A stretch of 64,000 nt of DNA from Arthrobotrys musiformis (Eukaryota; Ascomycota; Orbiliomycetes; Orbiliales; Orbiliaceae), in assembly GCA_036971715.1 (NCBI GenBank), contig JAVHJL010000001.1, positions 5,146,001 to 5,210,000 on the forward strand, read 5' to 3'. The notes under the pieces were generated by a model, which saw only the letters and a list, made by a program, of their open reading frames with translations, was not told where the DNA came from and did not search any database. The position numbers and the translations under genes were made by a program. Shown piece by piece: positions 1-9,699 of this stretch (position 1 is its first letter; the number at the start of each line of letters is the position of its first letter).

Positions 1-883
1 CTGATTTCACAGCCCCCCTCACAAGTCTCGATTGGAATCCAATCAGCCCTTCTCTCATCATCACTAGCTCGATAGATACCACCTGCACTATCTGGGATAT
101 TCCCAGCTTGACCGCGAAGACCCAGTTGATCGCTCACGACAAGGAAGTCTTTGATGTACGGTTTATGAGTGGTTCGGTGGATGTATTTGCGAGCTGTGGT
201 GCTGATGGCAGTGTTCGTATGTTCGATCTGAGAAGTTTGGACCATAGTACAATTATCTATGAACCAACAGTCAAGGCCGACGGAGGTGTTACACCTAGCC
301 CTGGCGGGGTGAATCCCATTGGAGGGACCGGTGGAGTCGGCAGTACTCTTCAGGGGCCTCCTCCTTTGTTGAAGCTTGCAGGTAAGCTATATCTCTTCAA
401 TTTAGACTCTAGTTCGACACTAACTGTTTCTTGGCAGCTTCGCCTCACGAGGGCCATCTTCTTGCGACATTCGCAGACCAATCGAACATCGTTCGAATTC
501 TCGACGTCAGGCAGCCAGGACAGGCTTTGGTGGAGCTACGTGGAGCAGGTGGAAATATCAATTGTATCGATTGGTGTCCTTACCGCCGCGGTATGATCGC
601 TGGCGGTACCGACGATTCATTGGTCTTGATTTGGGATATGATGAACGATGGATCGGTTGGAAACCCACACCGCCCAACAAGGGATGAAAGACACGGCCAT
701 AATCAGGAGCCAACATGGAGGAACCCCGTTGCCCATTGGAAGAGCGAGTACGAAGTTAACAACTTGAGCTGGGCTCCAAGTTTGGGCAACGGGATGGCAT
801 TGATGGGCGGTGAGCCTGGGAAGAATGCTGGCGAATGGATCGGTTGCTGTGGAGGGAAGGGTGTTTATGGAGTCAAGTTCTAG
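1..883 (+). CDS. WD40-repeat adaptor protein, DCAF7-like (5' partial)
   Basis: Two exons, 1-381 and 438-883, flank a 56-nt intron (GTAAGC donor, TTGGCAG acceptor); the start codon lies before the window. The reading frame begins with a WD-repeat stretch matching the DCAF7/WDR68 family: APLTSLDWNP, TSSIDTTCTIWD, then KTQLIAHDKEVFDVRF, GADGSVRMFDLR and HSTIIYE. The second exon carries two more blades (ADQSNIVRILDVR, GGTDDSLVLIWD) and ends in GVYGVKF. Family members are beta-propeller scaffolds that bridge kinases or the DDB1-CUL4 ubiquitin ligase to substrates; that role is inferred from homology. Fungal insertions separate the blades: a Gly/Pro-rich loop just before the intron and a loop after IWDMMNDG. 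The family assignment is firm; the biological partner in this fungus is unknown. Confidence 0.9.
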
Positions 884-1745
884 TCGGACTCGACAGGAAA
901 GAAAAGCGGAAGTTGGCGGCGGAAAAGGAACCGTCATCGGAACTCGGGACACTCGGTCAATTGGTGAGGGGATAAAAGCTATTTCCCCCAAAGAAAGGAT
1001 ATCTGAGGCCCTACGTATCCCCACGCCTACCAAACAAAACCCCCTTTGTGCTATCTCCTGACTCTCAATGAGCAGGTCGCAGGCGCAGAGCCGCTACTGG
1101 CGGGATAATATAGGCAGGGTTTGCGTACAGGTTACCGACTAACGCTTTTAAAAGCACCCCAATATCATGATTTCGTTCGTCGTCTTCCTAATTTTTTTTT
1201 TTTTTTTTTTTTTTTTTTATTCTCCTTTTTCTCTCACATTTTATGACAGTCTTTCCTTCGTTCCGCTCTTACCACCAACCACTGTCAGCAGCAGCATTGT
1301 TCGTCAATACATTCCATTTGCAAGCGTCGGGTTTTGAAGTTGTGACCAGTTTCCTAGTTTTCCTTCGATTCTCTCTGCCTCTTCGTATACATATTTGATC
1401 GATTCGCTCGAACTAAAATGAAGATATACCCTTAAATTTGCCAATAGAACATGGTAGCCTCGTTAGATTTGCATCAATGCCTAGGACTCCCATCTATGGG
1501 GTGGTATAATACCTATATTGGTATATACCCCCATGGTTTATATTTATATGGAGTGAGAAGGCGCCAAGCCTCGGGCCATCCAGACTCCAATTTCCAACTC
1601 TGCGGCTCGGATTGGCCTCAACTTCAACCTTCACCAACCCAACACCAAGTCCCAAGTCTGCCCCACCATGGAAACCCCGACTTCGGAATCCACCGTCACC
1701 GCCATATAAACGGCATGTAGGCGACCAATCGAGGGAATTCGAACG
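884..1745. other. Intergenic region, WD40 gene to COX10
   Basis: No gene seen. It holds the 3' flank of the WD40 gene, a 27-T homopolymer at 1192-1218, and the COX10 promoter/leader. Short ORFs here lack codon bias and overlap one another on both strands. Confidence 0.6.
1192..1218. repeat. Homopolymer T27
   Basis: Uninterrupted run of 27 T in the spacer between the WD40 gene and COX10. Such tracts are common, length-unstable and sometimes nucleosome-depleting in fungal promoters. Confidence 0.95.
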
Positions 1746-3254
1746 ATGTCCATTCCTTTCATCGTCTCCAAACCATCGGGTTTGGCGGTCCAGGGCCTCT
1801 TTCGCGGTCTAAGCCATCGGTCAACCGCAACCCGGTTCGGGATTGCCATCCAACGGTCCCGTGTCGCACGGCTCACGACACCAATTGTCCCTCGAAGAAA
1901 TGTCTCCGGATCAGCTGTAAACATCTCCGTGGAGGGGAAGACGGTCGGCAAGGGTATCGTCAATGATATCAGATACTTTCTGAACAATGAGGCTCTTTCC
2001 AGACATCAACCTGGAACCACCTCGACGTCATCCCGAAAGTTTAGGCTCCCACGGCTCCTTGGACGGAATCAATCCGCTTCGTCTCTATCTTCGCTCTCCA
2101 CTACTTCGTCTCCATCTGTTAATGTCAATGCCATTGGAAAGACCGTCTCTCGACGTACCGCCCAACGGCGAACGTTCAAGGCCTACTTGACCCTCACAAA
2201 ACCACACCTCACCTTCCTCGTTGTTCTGACCTCGATGGCTTCCTATTCATTATACCCGGCTTCCAGTCTTATAACATCCTCCGATTTAACTCCAAGCACT
2301 ACCCTCAGTGCCATGACCCTGCTATTCTTGACGGTTGGAACAGCATTATGTTCCGCCTCGGCGAATACTTTGAATATGTTAGCCGAGCCTCATCTAGATG
2401 CTCAGATGACTCGGACTCGCAACCGGCCGCTCGTCCGGGGTACCATCCAACCTCGTAACGCCCTCCTCTTCGCAATTTTCGCGGGAGTATCCGGTGTTAC
2501 CTGCCTCCTATATGGCACGAACCCCACCGTTGCCGCACTCGGATTATCTAATATTATACTCTACGCTGGAATTTACACACCGCTTAAACAGAGACATGTT
2601 ATCAACACCTGGGTCGGAGCCGTCGTTGGTGCAATACCGCCTTTGATGGGATGGGCAGCCGCGGCAGGGGAGTTCGCAACGACGGATAGCGTTTACGAAG
2701 TCCTATCCCACCCAGGGGGTTGGCTAATCGCCGGGTTACTATACTGCTGGCAATTCCCACATTTCAACAGTTTGAGTCACGGTATCAGACATGAATACGC
2801 TGCAGCGGGGTACAAAATGCTCGCATCGGTGAATCCAGCCATGAACGGCCGGGTAGCGGTCAGGTATAGCATTGCCTGTTTCCCCGTTTGTATAGCATTA
2901 AGCATGTGCGGTGTCACGGATTGGGGGTTTGCTGTGGATAGTAGCATCCTGAACGGGTGGATAACATACGAAGCTATCAGGTTTTGGAGGAATGTTGGGG
3001 AGTACGGAACAGGAAAGAGATTGTTCTGGGCGAGCGTGTGGCATTTACCCGGGTTATTAGTTTTGGCTATGGCGCACAAGAAGGGGCTTTGGCAGGGGGT
3101 TTGGAGGTGGGTCAGTGGACGGGGAGCTGAAGACGAAGAGGAAGATGATGAGGGGTACGATTATTACGAAGCTCCTGGATCTGCGAACAGTGTAGGAGGT
3201 GATTACGGGGAGGGTGAAGGGGAGGTTTCTCTGGTCGCTGGGACTGCGAGGTAG
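1746..3254 (+). CDS. COX10: Protoheme IX farnesyltransferase, mitochondrial (COX10)
   Basis: Single-exon gene of 502 residues. It transfers a farnesyl group to protoheme to make heme O, the precursor of heme A for cytochrome c oxidase, in the inner mitochondrial membrane. The N-terminus is basic and rich in Ser/Arg, as expected for a transit peptide. The UbiA-type prenyltransferase core starts near residue 150 (YLTLTKPHLTFLVVLTS). The Asp-rich prenyl-diphosphate site reads NMLAEPHLDAQMTRTRNRPL from residue 210. Later signatures include VGAIPPLMGWAAAAG and YCWQFPHFNSLSHGIRHEY, followed by hydrophobic membrane segments. An acidic Glu/Asp-Tyr tail (about residues 460-500) is an extension beyond the usual C-terminus. 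The start at 1746 gives the full transit peptide. Identity is very secure. Confidence 0.97.
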   Translation: MSIPFIVSKPSGLAVQGLFRGLSHRSTATRFGIAIQRSRVARLTTPIVPRRNVSGSAVNISVEGKTVGKGIVNDIRYFLNNEALSRHQPGTTSTSSRKFRLPRLLGRNQSASSLSSLSTTSSPSVNVNAIGKTVSRRTAQRRTFKAYLTLTKPHLTFLVVLTSMASYSLYPASSLITSSDLTPSTTLSAMTLLFLTVGTALCSASANTLNMLAEPHLDAQMTRTRNRPLVRGTIQPRNALLFAIFAGVSGVTCLLYGTNPTVAALGLSNIILYAGIYTPLKQRHVINTWVGAVVGAIPPLMGWAAAAGEFATTDSVYEVLSHPGGWLIAGLLYCWQFPHFNSLSHGIRHEYAAAGYKMLASVNPAMNGRVAVRYSIACFPVCIALSMCGVTDWGFAVDSSILNGWITYEAIRFWRNVGEYGTGKRLFWASVWHLPGLLVLAMAHKKGLWQGVWRWVSGRGAEDEEEDDEGYDYYEAPGSANSVGGDYGEGEGEVSLVAGTAR

Positions 3255-3931
3255 GTTCTTGCGTGCGTACATACACTATGCCCCCCGAGGAGTTCTTTTT
3301 GGCTTCTCGACCAGGGACTTGGCTTTGGCGGGATATGATCTCTACGGAATATTATATTAATCTTTTTTTGAGTTCAAAGAAAAGGCTGGCATTGGTTTTG
3401 AGATGAAGAGCTTTGTATATATGACAGATGTAGGTGTATATAAACAATACCAGCTATTCTACAATTGCAAGCGTTCTTCTTTCAAATGTTTTGAACAATT
3501 TTTCTACTAGTACATGACTCGTCTTTAGGGCCGTAGGAACTACTTCTGTCATGTCAGATCTGGTTACGGGCAGGACTCTGGGGCGCTGGCATTAGAGCGC
3601 GAGGTCGCCATACATATTCCCTCCAGGCTCCGGTGGTATATTGGACATGCGCGAAAATAAATGAAAGTTTATAATTAATGATAAACAAAATTTTAACAAA
3701 CTCGAGATTAGGGCTGTCATAGATTTCGTTACTTTTGATAGCGTATTCTAGAATTCTGCGAACATTCTTTAATGCTCTCAGAAGTCCTACTCTCCCTTCA
3801 TGATAAATTTGGCTATAAGCTTGTAGAGATCAACACACTCTGTTCTTAAAATACAACAAATTGGTCATGCTTTTCGAGCTTCGACGCATGGAAATCATTA
3901 AATAAGCTCGACTATATCGTCGCACCTCGAC

Positions 3932-3957
3932 AAAAAAAAAAAAAAAAAAAAAAAAAA
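3932..3957. repeat. Homopolymer A26
   Basis: Uninterrupted run of 26 A in intergenic DNA upstream of the acidic-repeat orphan gene. Confidence 0.95.
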
Positions 3958-4051
3958 TTTATAGCTCAGAATATCTAATCATTCGAAGATCGTACTCTCG
4001 ACGGCCTTTTTTAATTCGATCATAAACAGCGACTCGTATGGGAGGGAGGGG

Positions 4052-4058
4052 TATAAAT
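4052..4058 (+). promoter_or_regulatory. TATA box of the acidic-repeat orphan gene
   Basis: TATAAAT within GGGGTATAAATAGGG. It is followed from about 4089 to 4149 by a CT-rich tract (repeats of TTCTTTC and TTCCC), the usual layout of a fungal core promoter and transcription start region. It lies about 250 nt before the ATG at 4306. Confidence 0.6.
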
Positions 4059-4305
4059 AGGGTTCCCCCTCCCCACTGTCGACGAGCTTTCTCTTCTTTC
4101 TTTCTCTTCTTTCCCTTCTTTCCCTTCTTTCTTTTTCCTTTTTTCTTTAGAGGACTAACTGTAGCTTACTGATACCCAAGGTTAACTATAATTATACTCT
4201 GTCACACTCTCTATCGATCAATAACATTTGATAATCTTCTAAGATCCACTTCGGACTCTTAAAACCTTGCAATACCAATTCAAAGACATATACAGCTCTC
4301 GAAAA

Positions 4306-5010
4306 ATGTCTTCCTCACTAAAAGTTCCATTATCTGGCCCCGAAGATTATTATCGTTACCTCGAGACGCGGATTAGAAGGCTTTATCTATCAGATAGCTT
4401 TAAACGATACCGCAACCTAGGTCTACCTCGGCCTCCGCCCTGGTATCGACCTGGTTATTACATCGACATGATGAATAAAATCGAACATGTGGAATTCACC
4501 GCGGAAGAGTTCGAAAATCACCCGTGTCTGTGGGTATTACTGGCTACGGTGAGAAGGAGGGAGTGTGTTCTTACTTCACCTCTTCTGAACTGTTCGCTCT
4601 GCATGAGATATTTGCGGGAGAAGATCTGGGAGATGGAGGAGCAGCCGAAGGAAGGGGTGGTAGTGGAGGAGCCGGAAGAGCCAGAGTGTACGTGTGACAA
4701 TGAGGAGGTAGATCTGGACGGGGAGAGGGTGCAGATCCTACCTGGAGGTGGAGTACGGTACATACCTGCTCGCAGGGAGATTGTGAGTCTTGAGGAACAA
4801 ATCAGGAGAGCACAGGAGATCATGAGCAGCGACTGGTACCGGAACTACATGCTCAATCTTAAGTCTGGTTCCGAACCATCTGAGCGGGATGATGAGTCTC
4901 TTCATCCCGAATCTGAGTGGGATGACGAGTCTCTTCGTTTTGAATCTGAGTGGGATGACGAGCCTCTTCGTTTCGAACCTGAGTGGGATTATGAGTCGGT
5001 GTCGTCTTGA
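4306..5010 (+). CDS. Orphan acidic protein with 11-residue C-terminal repeats, ending at an internal TGA
   Basis: Unrecognised 234-residue protein starting MSSSLKVPLSGPEDYYRY. The N-terminal half is aromatic/Arg-rich with a Cys pair (NCSLC). A Glu-rich segment with CTCDNEE follows. The C-terminus is a tandem array of a 33-nt/11-residue unit (SEWDDESLRFE and variants), about four copies from residue 200. The TGA at 5008-5010 falls inside the fourth unit. The same frame stays open to a TAG at 5143-5145 and continues the repeat style (SEDDGYESLVP), then PTERDYWIVYGPRIE. This gives 44 extra residues if read through. A TATA box and CT-rich leader support transcription. No membrane segment or signal peptide is evident. 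Function unknown. Confidence 0.7.
   Translation: MSSSLKVPLSGPEDYYRYLETRIRRLYLSDSFKRYRNLGLPRPPPWYRPGYYIDMMNKIEHVEFTAEEFENHPCLWVLLATVRRRECVLTSPLLNCSLCMRYLREKIWEMEEQPKEGVVVEEPEEPECTCDNEEVDLDGERVQILPGGGVRYIPARREIVSLEEQIRRAQEIMSSDWYRNYMLNLKSGSEPSERDDESLHPESEWDDESLRFESEWDDEPLRFEPEWDYESVSS
4885..5010 (+). repeat. 33-nt coding minisatellite
   Basis: About four imperfect copies of a 33-nt unit encoding S/P-E-W/R-D-D/Y-E-S/P-L-R/H-F/P-E. The last copy is interrupted by TGA, and a more diverged copy follows at about 5020-5052. Confidence 0.75.
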
Positions 5011-6318
5011 TTCGCGTCTGAGGATGATGGTTATGAGTCCCTTGTTCCTAGACCTACAGAGAGGGATTACTGGATTGTGTATGGGCCTCGGATCGAGGGA
5101 GATGATGAGCTGCTTGGATATATTGATGAACATCGGATGGTCTAGTTTATACCGCGTTTGATCTTACGATCTTCTTCTTCTTCTTCTTTTGTATTACTGA
5201 TTTGTTTAAAAGGCTTGATGGCCATAGATCTGCATGCGAAGAGTCATTGAAAAAAGATTGGATAACCCCCTCGATGTAGACTACTTTTGTAACCTCTGGC
5301 ATACGCATAAAATTTTGTTTAGATGTTTATATATGATATTAAAGGTCTAGAATAGTCTCCTGTAATTCGGACCAACAAAAAAATGGTAAAATTTATAAAC
5401 CCCACTGCGGCAAGCGTGCATTATATAGCAAACCGGATGCCGCCTGCGAAACCATCTTTAAACTTTTGAGGTTTGGGTCGGTGAGCGATGGCTACGCCTT
5501 TACTACATTATAAACTACCACTAGTTTATCTTGTCTCGTAGACGGTAGGATTTCTTTACCGAAGGGCTAGTGGTTGGTTGGGCAGACTTTCGAAGGTATG
5601 ATTGGGAAGATTTTATAAATCCATCAACCTTTTTGCTTATACTTGCAATATTCCACACATCTTATTATCAAAGGTTTTGTTATTTGTATTATATTATTCA
5701 AACAACCTTGTGTTTTGATAAATTTTTGGCTCGCCATAACTCCATCCCGATCGCAGACTTGCACGTATGTACGTACATACACGCACAATATCTAGTTCGC
5801 TCGACAGCAGTCAGATTTATCGATATAAGAGCAAGCCAAACAAGCGCCAAGCTGTATAGATATAGTCGATTTTAGATATATCGATATATAAATATAAAAC
5901 AAGCCAAAAGATTGCTGCACATCTTCCATGCTCTCTGCTGAAACGCCCAAAACGCCATATATCGATGTCCGGTATAATAAACAACAGTATACATAAAGAA
6001 ATGCGGGTATTGCTTTTGAGACATCTCGGTAGGAATCCATCGTCTGGTCTTGTAACCAGCCTCCTCCCACAGTCATCGCCCTCTATATCGTACGGTTCAA
6101 CGCTCGAAATGCATGAACAAGCAAAAACGTCTTCGCAGTTGAATTGTATCGGACAAAATAGGGGTATTATCGTGGAACGCTATCGAGGAAGTCGTAAATC
6201 TCGCTACTACGTATAACTTTGTCAACCTAACTCATTTTCTTCAAACCGTGTCCTCGTGAGACAGAACATACCTATTCATCCAGAATATCCGGGTATATAA
6301 AACCCACCAAAAACCGCA
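5011..6318. other. Intergenic region; start holds the possible read-through extension
   Basis: Positions 5011-5145 are the in-frame continuation described for the preceding gene. Beyond this nothing convincing is seen. The region is AT-rich with several ATCGAT-type palindromes (about 5817, 5876, 5956). ORFs at 5570-5875 and 5965-6216 look like chance. Confidence 0.5.
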
Positions 6319-6567
6319 TCACACGAGCCACAACTGCGCCTTAGGCCGCTCCTCCTTCGGGCTTTTGGACCGTAACCCGGAAACCTGAAGCGTCAACATG
6401 TTCATCTCGCTGGAGAGCGTCATGAACTCGTTGTATAACACCTCCAACTCCCTTGCGTTCAAGTCTCCGGCAGCCTTGGCGAGTTTGTACCGGTTGAAGG
6501 CCTCGAGGCACAGCGTGCTCACGCTGGCCTGGATTTCGGCCGTGGGTAGTTTATTGCACCGTGGCAT
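6319..6567 (-). CDS. Small coiled-coil protein, MPRC...WLV family (member A)
   Basis: Intronless 82-residue protein beginning MPRCNK and ending AQLWLV. The middle has a helical heptad-like pattern (RELEVLYNEFMTLSSEMNML), so a short coiled coil is likely. Third codon positions are strongly G/C-rich, unlike the spacer, which argues for real coding. It resembles the 98-residue protein at 39059-39355 (-), sharing the MPRC start, the WLV stop and the K/R-E-L/I-E-x-L-x3-E-x3-L-S pattern. No signal peptide, membrane span or known domain is visible. A TATA-like element lies about 80 nt upstream on this strand (6646-6655). Function unknown; lineage-specific family proposed. Confidence 0.72.
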   Translation of the reverse strand: MPRCNKLPTAEIQASVSTLCLEAFNRYKLAKAAGDLNARELEVLYNEFMTLSSEMNMLTLQVSGLRSKSPKEERPKAQLWLV

Positions 6568-6645
6568 TTTGACGGCTTAAGCGGTGATCGTGAGTTTGAT
6601 AAGGATCCTTCGTGCCGCAGGGAGAATAAAGGAAAACCGGAAAGT

Positions 6646-6655
6646 TCTTATAAAT
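6646..6655 (-). promoter_or_regulatory. TATA-like element for MPRC...WLV member A
   Basis: On the minus strand the sequence reads TTTATAAG, about 80 nt before the ATG at 6567. Supported only by position and motif. Confidence 0.35.
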
Positions 6656-7642
6656 CTATCGGTCGTTTACGGTTGCACTGGGAGGATCCGCGCCAGGTAA
6701 CGTCTAAACAGTAGATACCAGCGTATAGTAGGGACAAAACAACAAGGCTGTTTTTTTACGTAAGAGTTCGTAAAGAAAGGGATCGTGCAGTTTTGGTTGT
6801 AGCAGTAGTAGCAACAACGACTATAGCAGTAGTGAAGAATGTAAAGGAGAGCATCGTGGGCTGGCTGTTTTTTCCGAGAGGAAAAAAACGTCTCAATGGG
6901 CCTTTTGGGCTAGCTATTCTGTCTGGGGTGTGGGTTTACTTTTTTTTTTTTTTCCGTTTACAAGGCCATGGTTGAAGATGTATGTATGTGGAAGAGTGTG
7001 AAAAAAAAGTGGAGGTGGGTTTTTTGCCAAAGCGGAAGTCCAGGGCACTGGGGCGGCTTTATATGTGCTAGCCGGTGTACCCTGACGGAAAGTCAAGCTT
7101 TTAGTTGACTCAGAGGAGAAATCGTGTCGTGAGAGCTCTTGGAGTCATAGAAATCAACTGTCAGACCAGAATCGGATTAGTCTGTGTGGTATTTTATGTG
7201 AGGCAACGCAGTTTTCCAAATTTTGGAGATGCCGTCCCGGCTTTGTGTAACTGAGTTTGGATTTTGAGACATCGCCCGTTCGTTATTTTGAAAACAAGTT
7301 CAACTATGCTTTATTCATTTGTTTTAGTTTTTCGTCCCTTCTTTTGGTTGTGAGACAGCTGCCGGTTATCAGACATTTATCTATGTGAGATCTCGAGAGC
7401 GTAAAATCGATAACAATTATAATATAGCAGATTTGACGTATTTACCATTGGGCTACTATTCCTCACCTTACTCCTACTAATTATATCAGCTCAGTAGATG
7501 CAGCATAGTGTATACGGACAATACGATATTCATTTTCGACAAATAACGGCTCTTTCCTTCATCCTCTACCATTCCTACAAAAATACGGGCCAGTCAGACA
7601 ACCCTTATACCAAGACTATCTGAATCTCACCTTCGCCTCCTT

Positions 7643-7649
7643 TATAAAT
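7643..7649 (+). promoter_or_regulatory. TATA box of the polylysine-tail gene
   Basis: TATAAAT within CCTTTATAAATTTTG, 51 nt before the ATG at 7700. Confidence 0.5.
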
Positions 7650-7699
7650 TTTGAGAGAAGAAAAAATAATAATAACTAGCAATCAAAGCAACGGCGGAT

Positions 7700-8422
7700 A
7701 TGGACCCGGTAATAGTTGAGATATTGCGATCTTACAAACAATGGTGTATCTACATGTTTTTGAGGGCATTACCACATCTTGCACTCTTATTTGCCTCTGG
7801 CATTGTCCTTTACCATTTCGGTAGCCTCAATCGACTATCGAAACCAAGCTCCGAGCCCGGTACGGAGCGCGAGGCCGCTAGGGAGCAAAATTTGTATTTT
7901 GACGATGCGGAAATGGGGGCGGATGACTGGTTTGACGATGGCCCGGACTATGAATATGTTACCAACCCAGCCGAGAAGCATAACGCCAAAAAATTAGCGG
8001 ATATGAAGAGAGTTTTGGAACTTTACGATAAATGGGACGAAAAGAAATGGCGCCCGTACGAACCAGCAGTGCCGATAGACGAGCTGACTGGGGAGACTAT
8101 CAAGCCGGGCGAGCAGTCCACGCAAATGATGGTGACAGATGAACCGGTCACGGAAGAACCGGAAAACGGTGGGATTGGAAATGAGGCAGCGACGAGCCAG
8201 GAAAATGTGATCCCTACGGGAGAAGGGTCTAGTTCTAGCCAAGAACCGAGCACGAGTAGTACCAGCACTGATGACAGAACTATTAAGAAGAAAAAGAAGA
8301 AGAAGAAGAAGAAGAAGAAGAAGAAGAAGAAGAAGAAGAAGAAGAAGAAGAAGAAGAAGAAGAAGAAGAAGAAGAAGAAGAAGAAGAAGAAGAAGAAGGC
8401 AGGTTCGAAGCCTAGCGATTGA
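7700..8422 (+). CDS. Membrane-anchored acidic protein with a 38-lysine C-terminal tract
   Basis: Unrecognised intronless protein of 240 residues. Residues about 15-41 form a hydrophobic helix (LRALPHLALLFASGIVLYHF), a likely single membrane anchor near the N-terminus. The next 120 residues are acidic (DDAEMGADDWFDDGPDYEY) and then Glu/Thr/Ser-rich. From 8285 to 8398 the gene is a near-perfect AAG repeat giving 38 consecutive lysines (one AAA), followed by AGSKPSD. The tract is a triplet microsatellite, so its length is likely variable between strains. A TATA box sits 51 nt upstream. The complementary strand encodes a leucine run only because of the repeat. Function unknown; a charged acidic/basic tether is possible. 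Confidence 0.65.
   Translation: MDPVIVEILRSYKQWCIYMFLRALPHLALLFASGIVLYHFGSLNRLSKPSSEPGTEREAAREQNLYFDDAEMGADDWFDDGPDYEYVTNPAEKHNAKKLADMKRVLELYDKWDEKKWRPYEPAVPIDELTGETIKPGEQSTQMMVTDEPVTEEPENGGIGNEAATSQENVIPTGEGSSSSQEPSTSSTSTDDRTIKKKKKKKKKKKKKKKKKKKKKKKKKKKKKKKKKKKKKKAGSKPSD
8285..8398 (+). repeat. (AAG)38 triplet repeat, coding polylysine
   Basis: 114 nt of AAG with a single AAA interruption near its 5' end. It is purine-only on this strand, in frame within the preceding gene. Confidence 0.97.
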
Positions 8423-9699
8423 AAGTGAAATCGTGCTTTGAACTAGTTTGATTGTTTTTGTGAGTATAATCCTTTCGCCGCCTCTAGCCATGTTCTAATC
8501 GGGCCATAGCCATGTTTATAGGACCAAACGTCCTCGACTTTGACTTTGAGGACAGGTATTTTCCCCAAGCTGCTACCCCGATTTCATATAATATAATATT
8601 TGTATCAGAAGTCCTACATGGCTAACTTCACACAGGTATGACTATAAATACCAAATGAACAGTAACAGGAAACAATCAATATCACCAAGTGGCAGCTATT
8701 GATATACCTGTGTCGGCCAACCATATGTACTTCCTTTTGTTTATTTTTTGATACCCAAAGCAGCATTCGTGTCGATTCTTCCGTTGCACTCCTTGGTATA
8801 CCGATAGTGCAAATTTTTCCATATGGATACCGCGGTACCGGGTTGGTTCTATTTCCTCCCTTTATCAGCGTGTCCCGGTACCTAGATTTGGGGGAAATCT
8901 GGAGCAAAGACTCCTGATAATGCACCCCGACGGTTAGCGCACGTGCATTTTTTTTTTTCTTTGACCGGAGTTTGTGCAATTGTGGAGTCTAGAATATTAT
9001 TGGCGGAACTCAATTGAAATTCCATTGGTCTACTCTAAGAACATAATCCTTGCCGTTCGGGTTTAAGTATTCGTCGATATCATTCATTCCAGATATAAAG
9101 CGAGTGCCCACAAATCATTGATGGATCGGGATTCGCCGACGTTCTTCATCATGATACATTTTGATATCACCCGTCTCACCCCTGCTCTCGAAACGGGACC
9201 ATCCCCTTTTCGAAGGCTTCTAGAATTCCTAAACTGTCAAAGCCAAGCAAATGAATCATGATCACGCTTCCGACCCAAGACGGGATTTTGATGTCATCTG
9301 CATCCAAATCATTCGATAGCGAAGTCAAACCTGCTTTGAAGCCCTAGAAGCCATGTTCCGGACCATTTTCGACACGGTGCTCTCACCGTTTATTTATAAT
9401 ACCGCCGCCGCTGAGGTTAGTTGGTTTTTTTGTCGATGGCGATTCGTCAAATTAACGGTTCCCCAAACCCACAACATTTCCCTCTAGTTAGCGTTTCCTG
9501 CCCAATTGCCCCTGATCTTTTGTGATCAACAATCGAAAAAGGGCTTCCTAGACGTTGTATTTTTCGGAGGGCAACGCAACTTTAAATTCCACTCAACCCC
9601 CACATTTACAGGCTCCCCTGCTAGTGCTTTTTTTCTCCTCCTCTTGTTCATTGAGAATTAACAATACCTCAGCCAGTTTCACACGAGCCAATCTTCGAA
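8423..9699. other. Intergenic region before the BAHD-like gene
   Basis: No gene supported. Small overlapping ORFs at 8614-8979 (-) and 8699-8917 (+) lack coding character. It should hold the promoter of the acyltransferase gene. Confidence 0.5.

Larger units (their letters stand above)
3255..4305. other. Intergenic region with A26 tract and TATA promoter
   Basis: No gene seen. It contains the COX10 3' flank, an A26 homopolymer (3932-3957), and at its end a TATA box plus CT-rich leader for the following orphan gene. Confidence 0.6.
6568..7699. other. Divergent intergenic region
   Basis: No gene seen. It separates the minus-strand MPRC...WLV gene from the plus-strand polylysine gene and should hold both promoters, with a TATAAAT at 7643-7649 for the latter. 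Confidence 0.55.

Noticed and set aside
8285..8398. Leucine-run ORF on the minus strand opposite the AAG repeat
   Set aside because: It exists only because the triplet repeat has no stops in reverse. The plus strand has a TATA box, membrane helix and natural composition.
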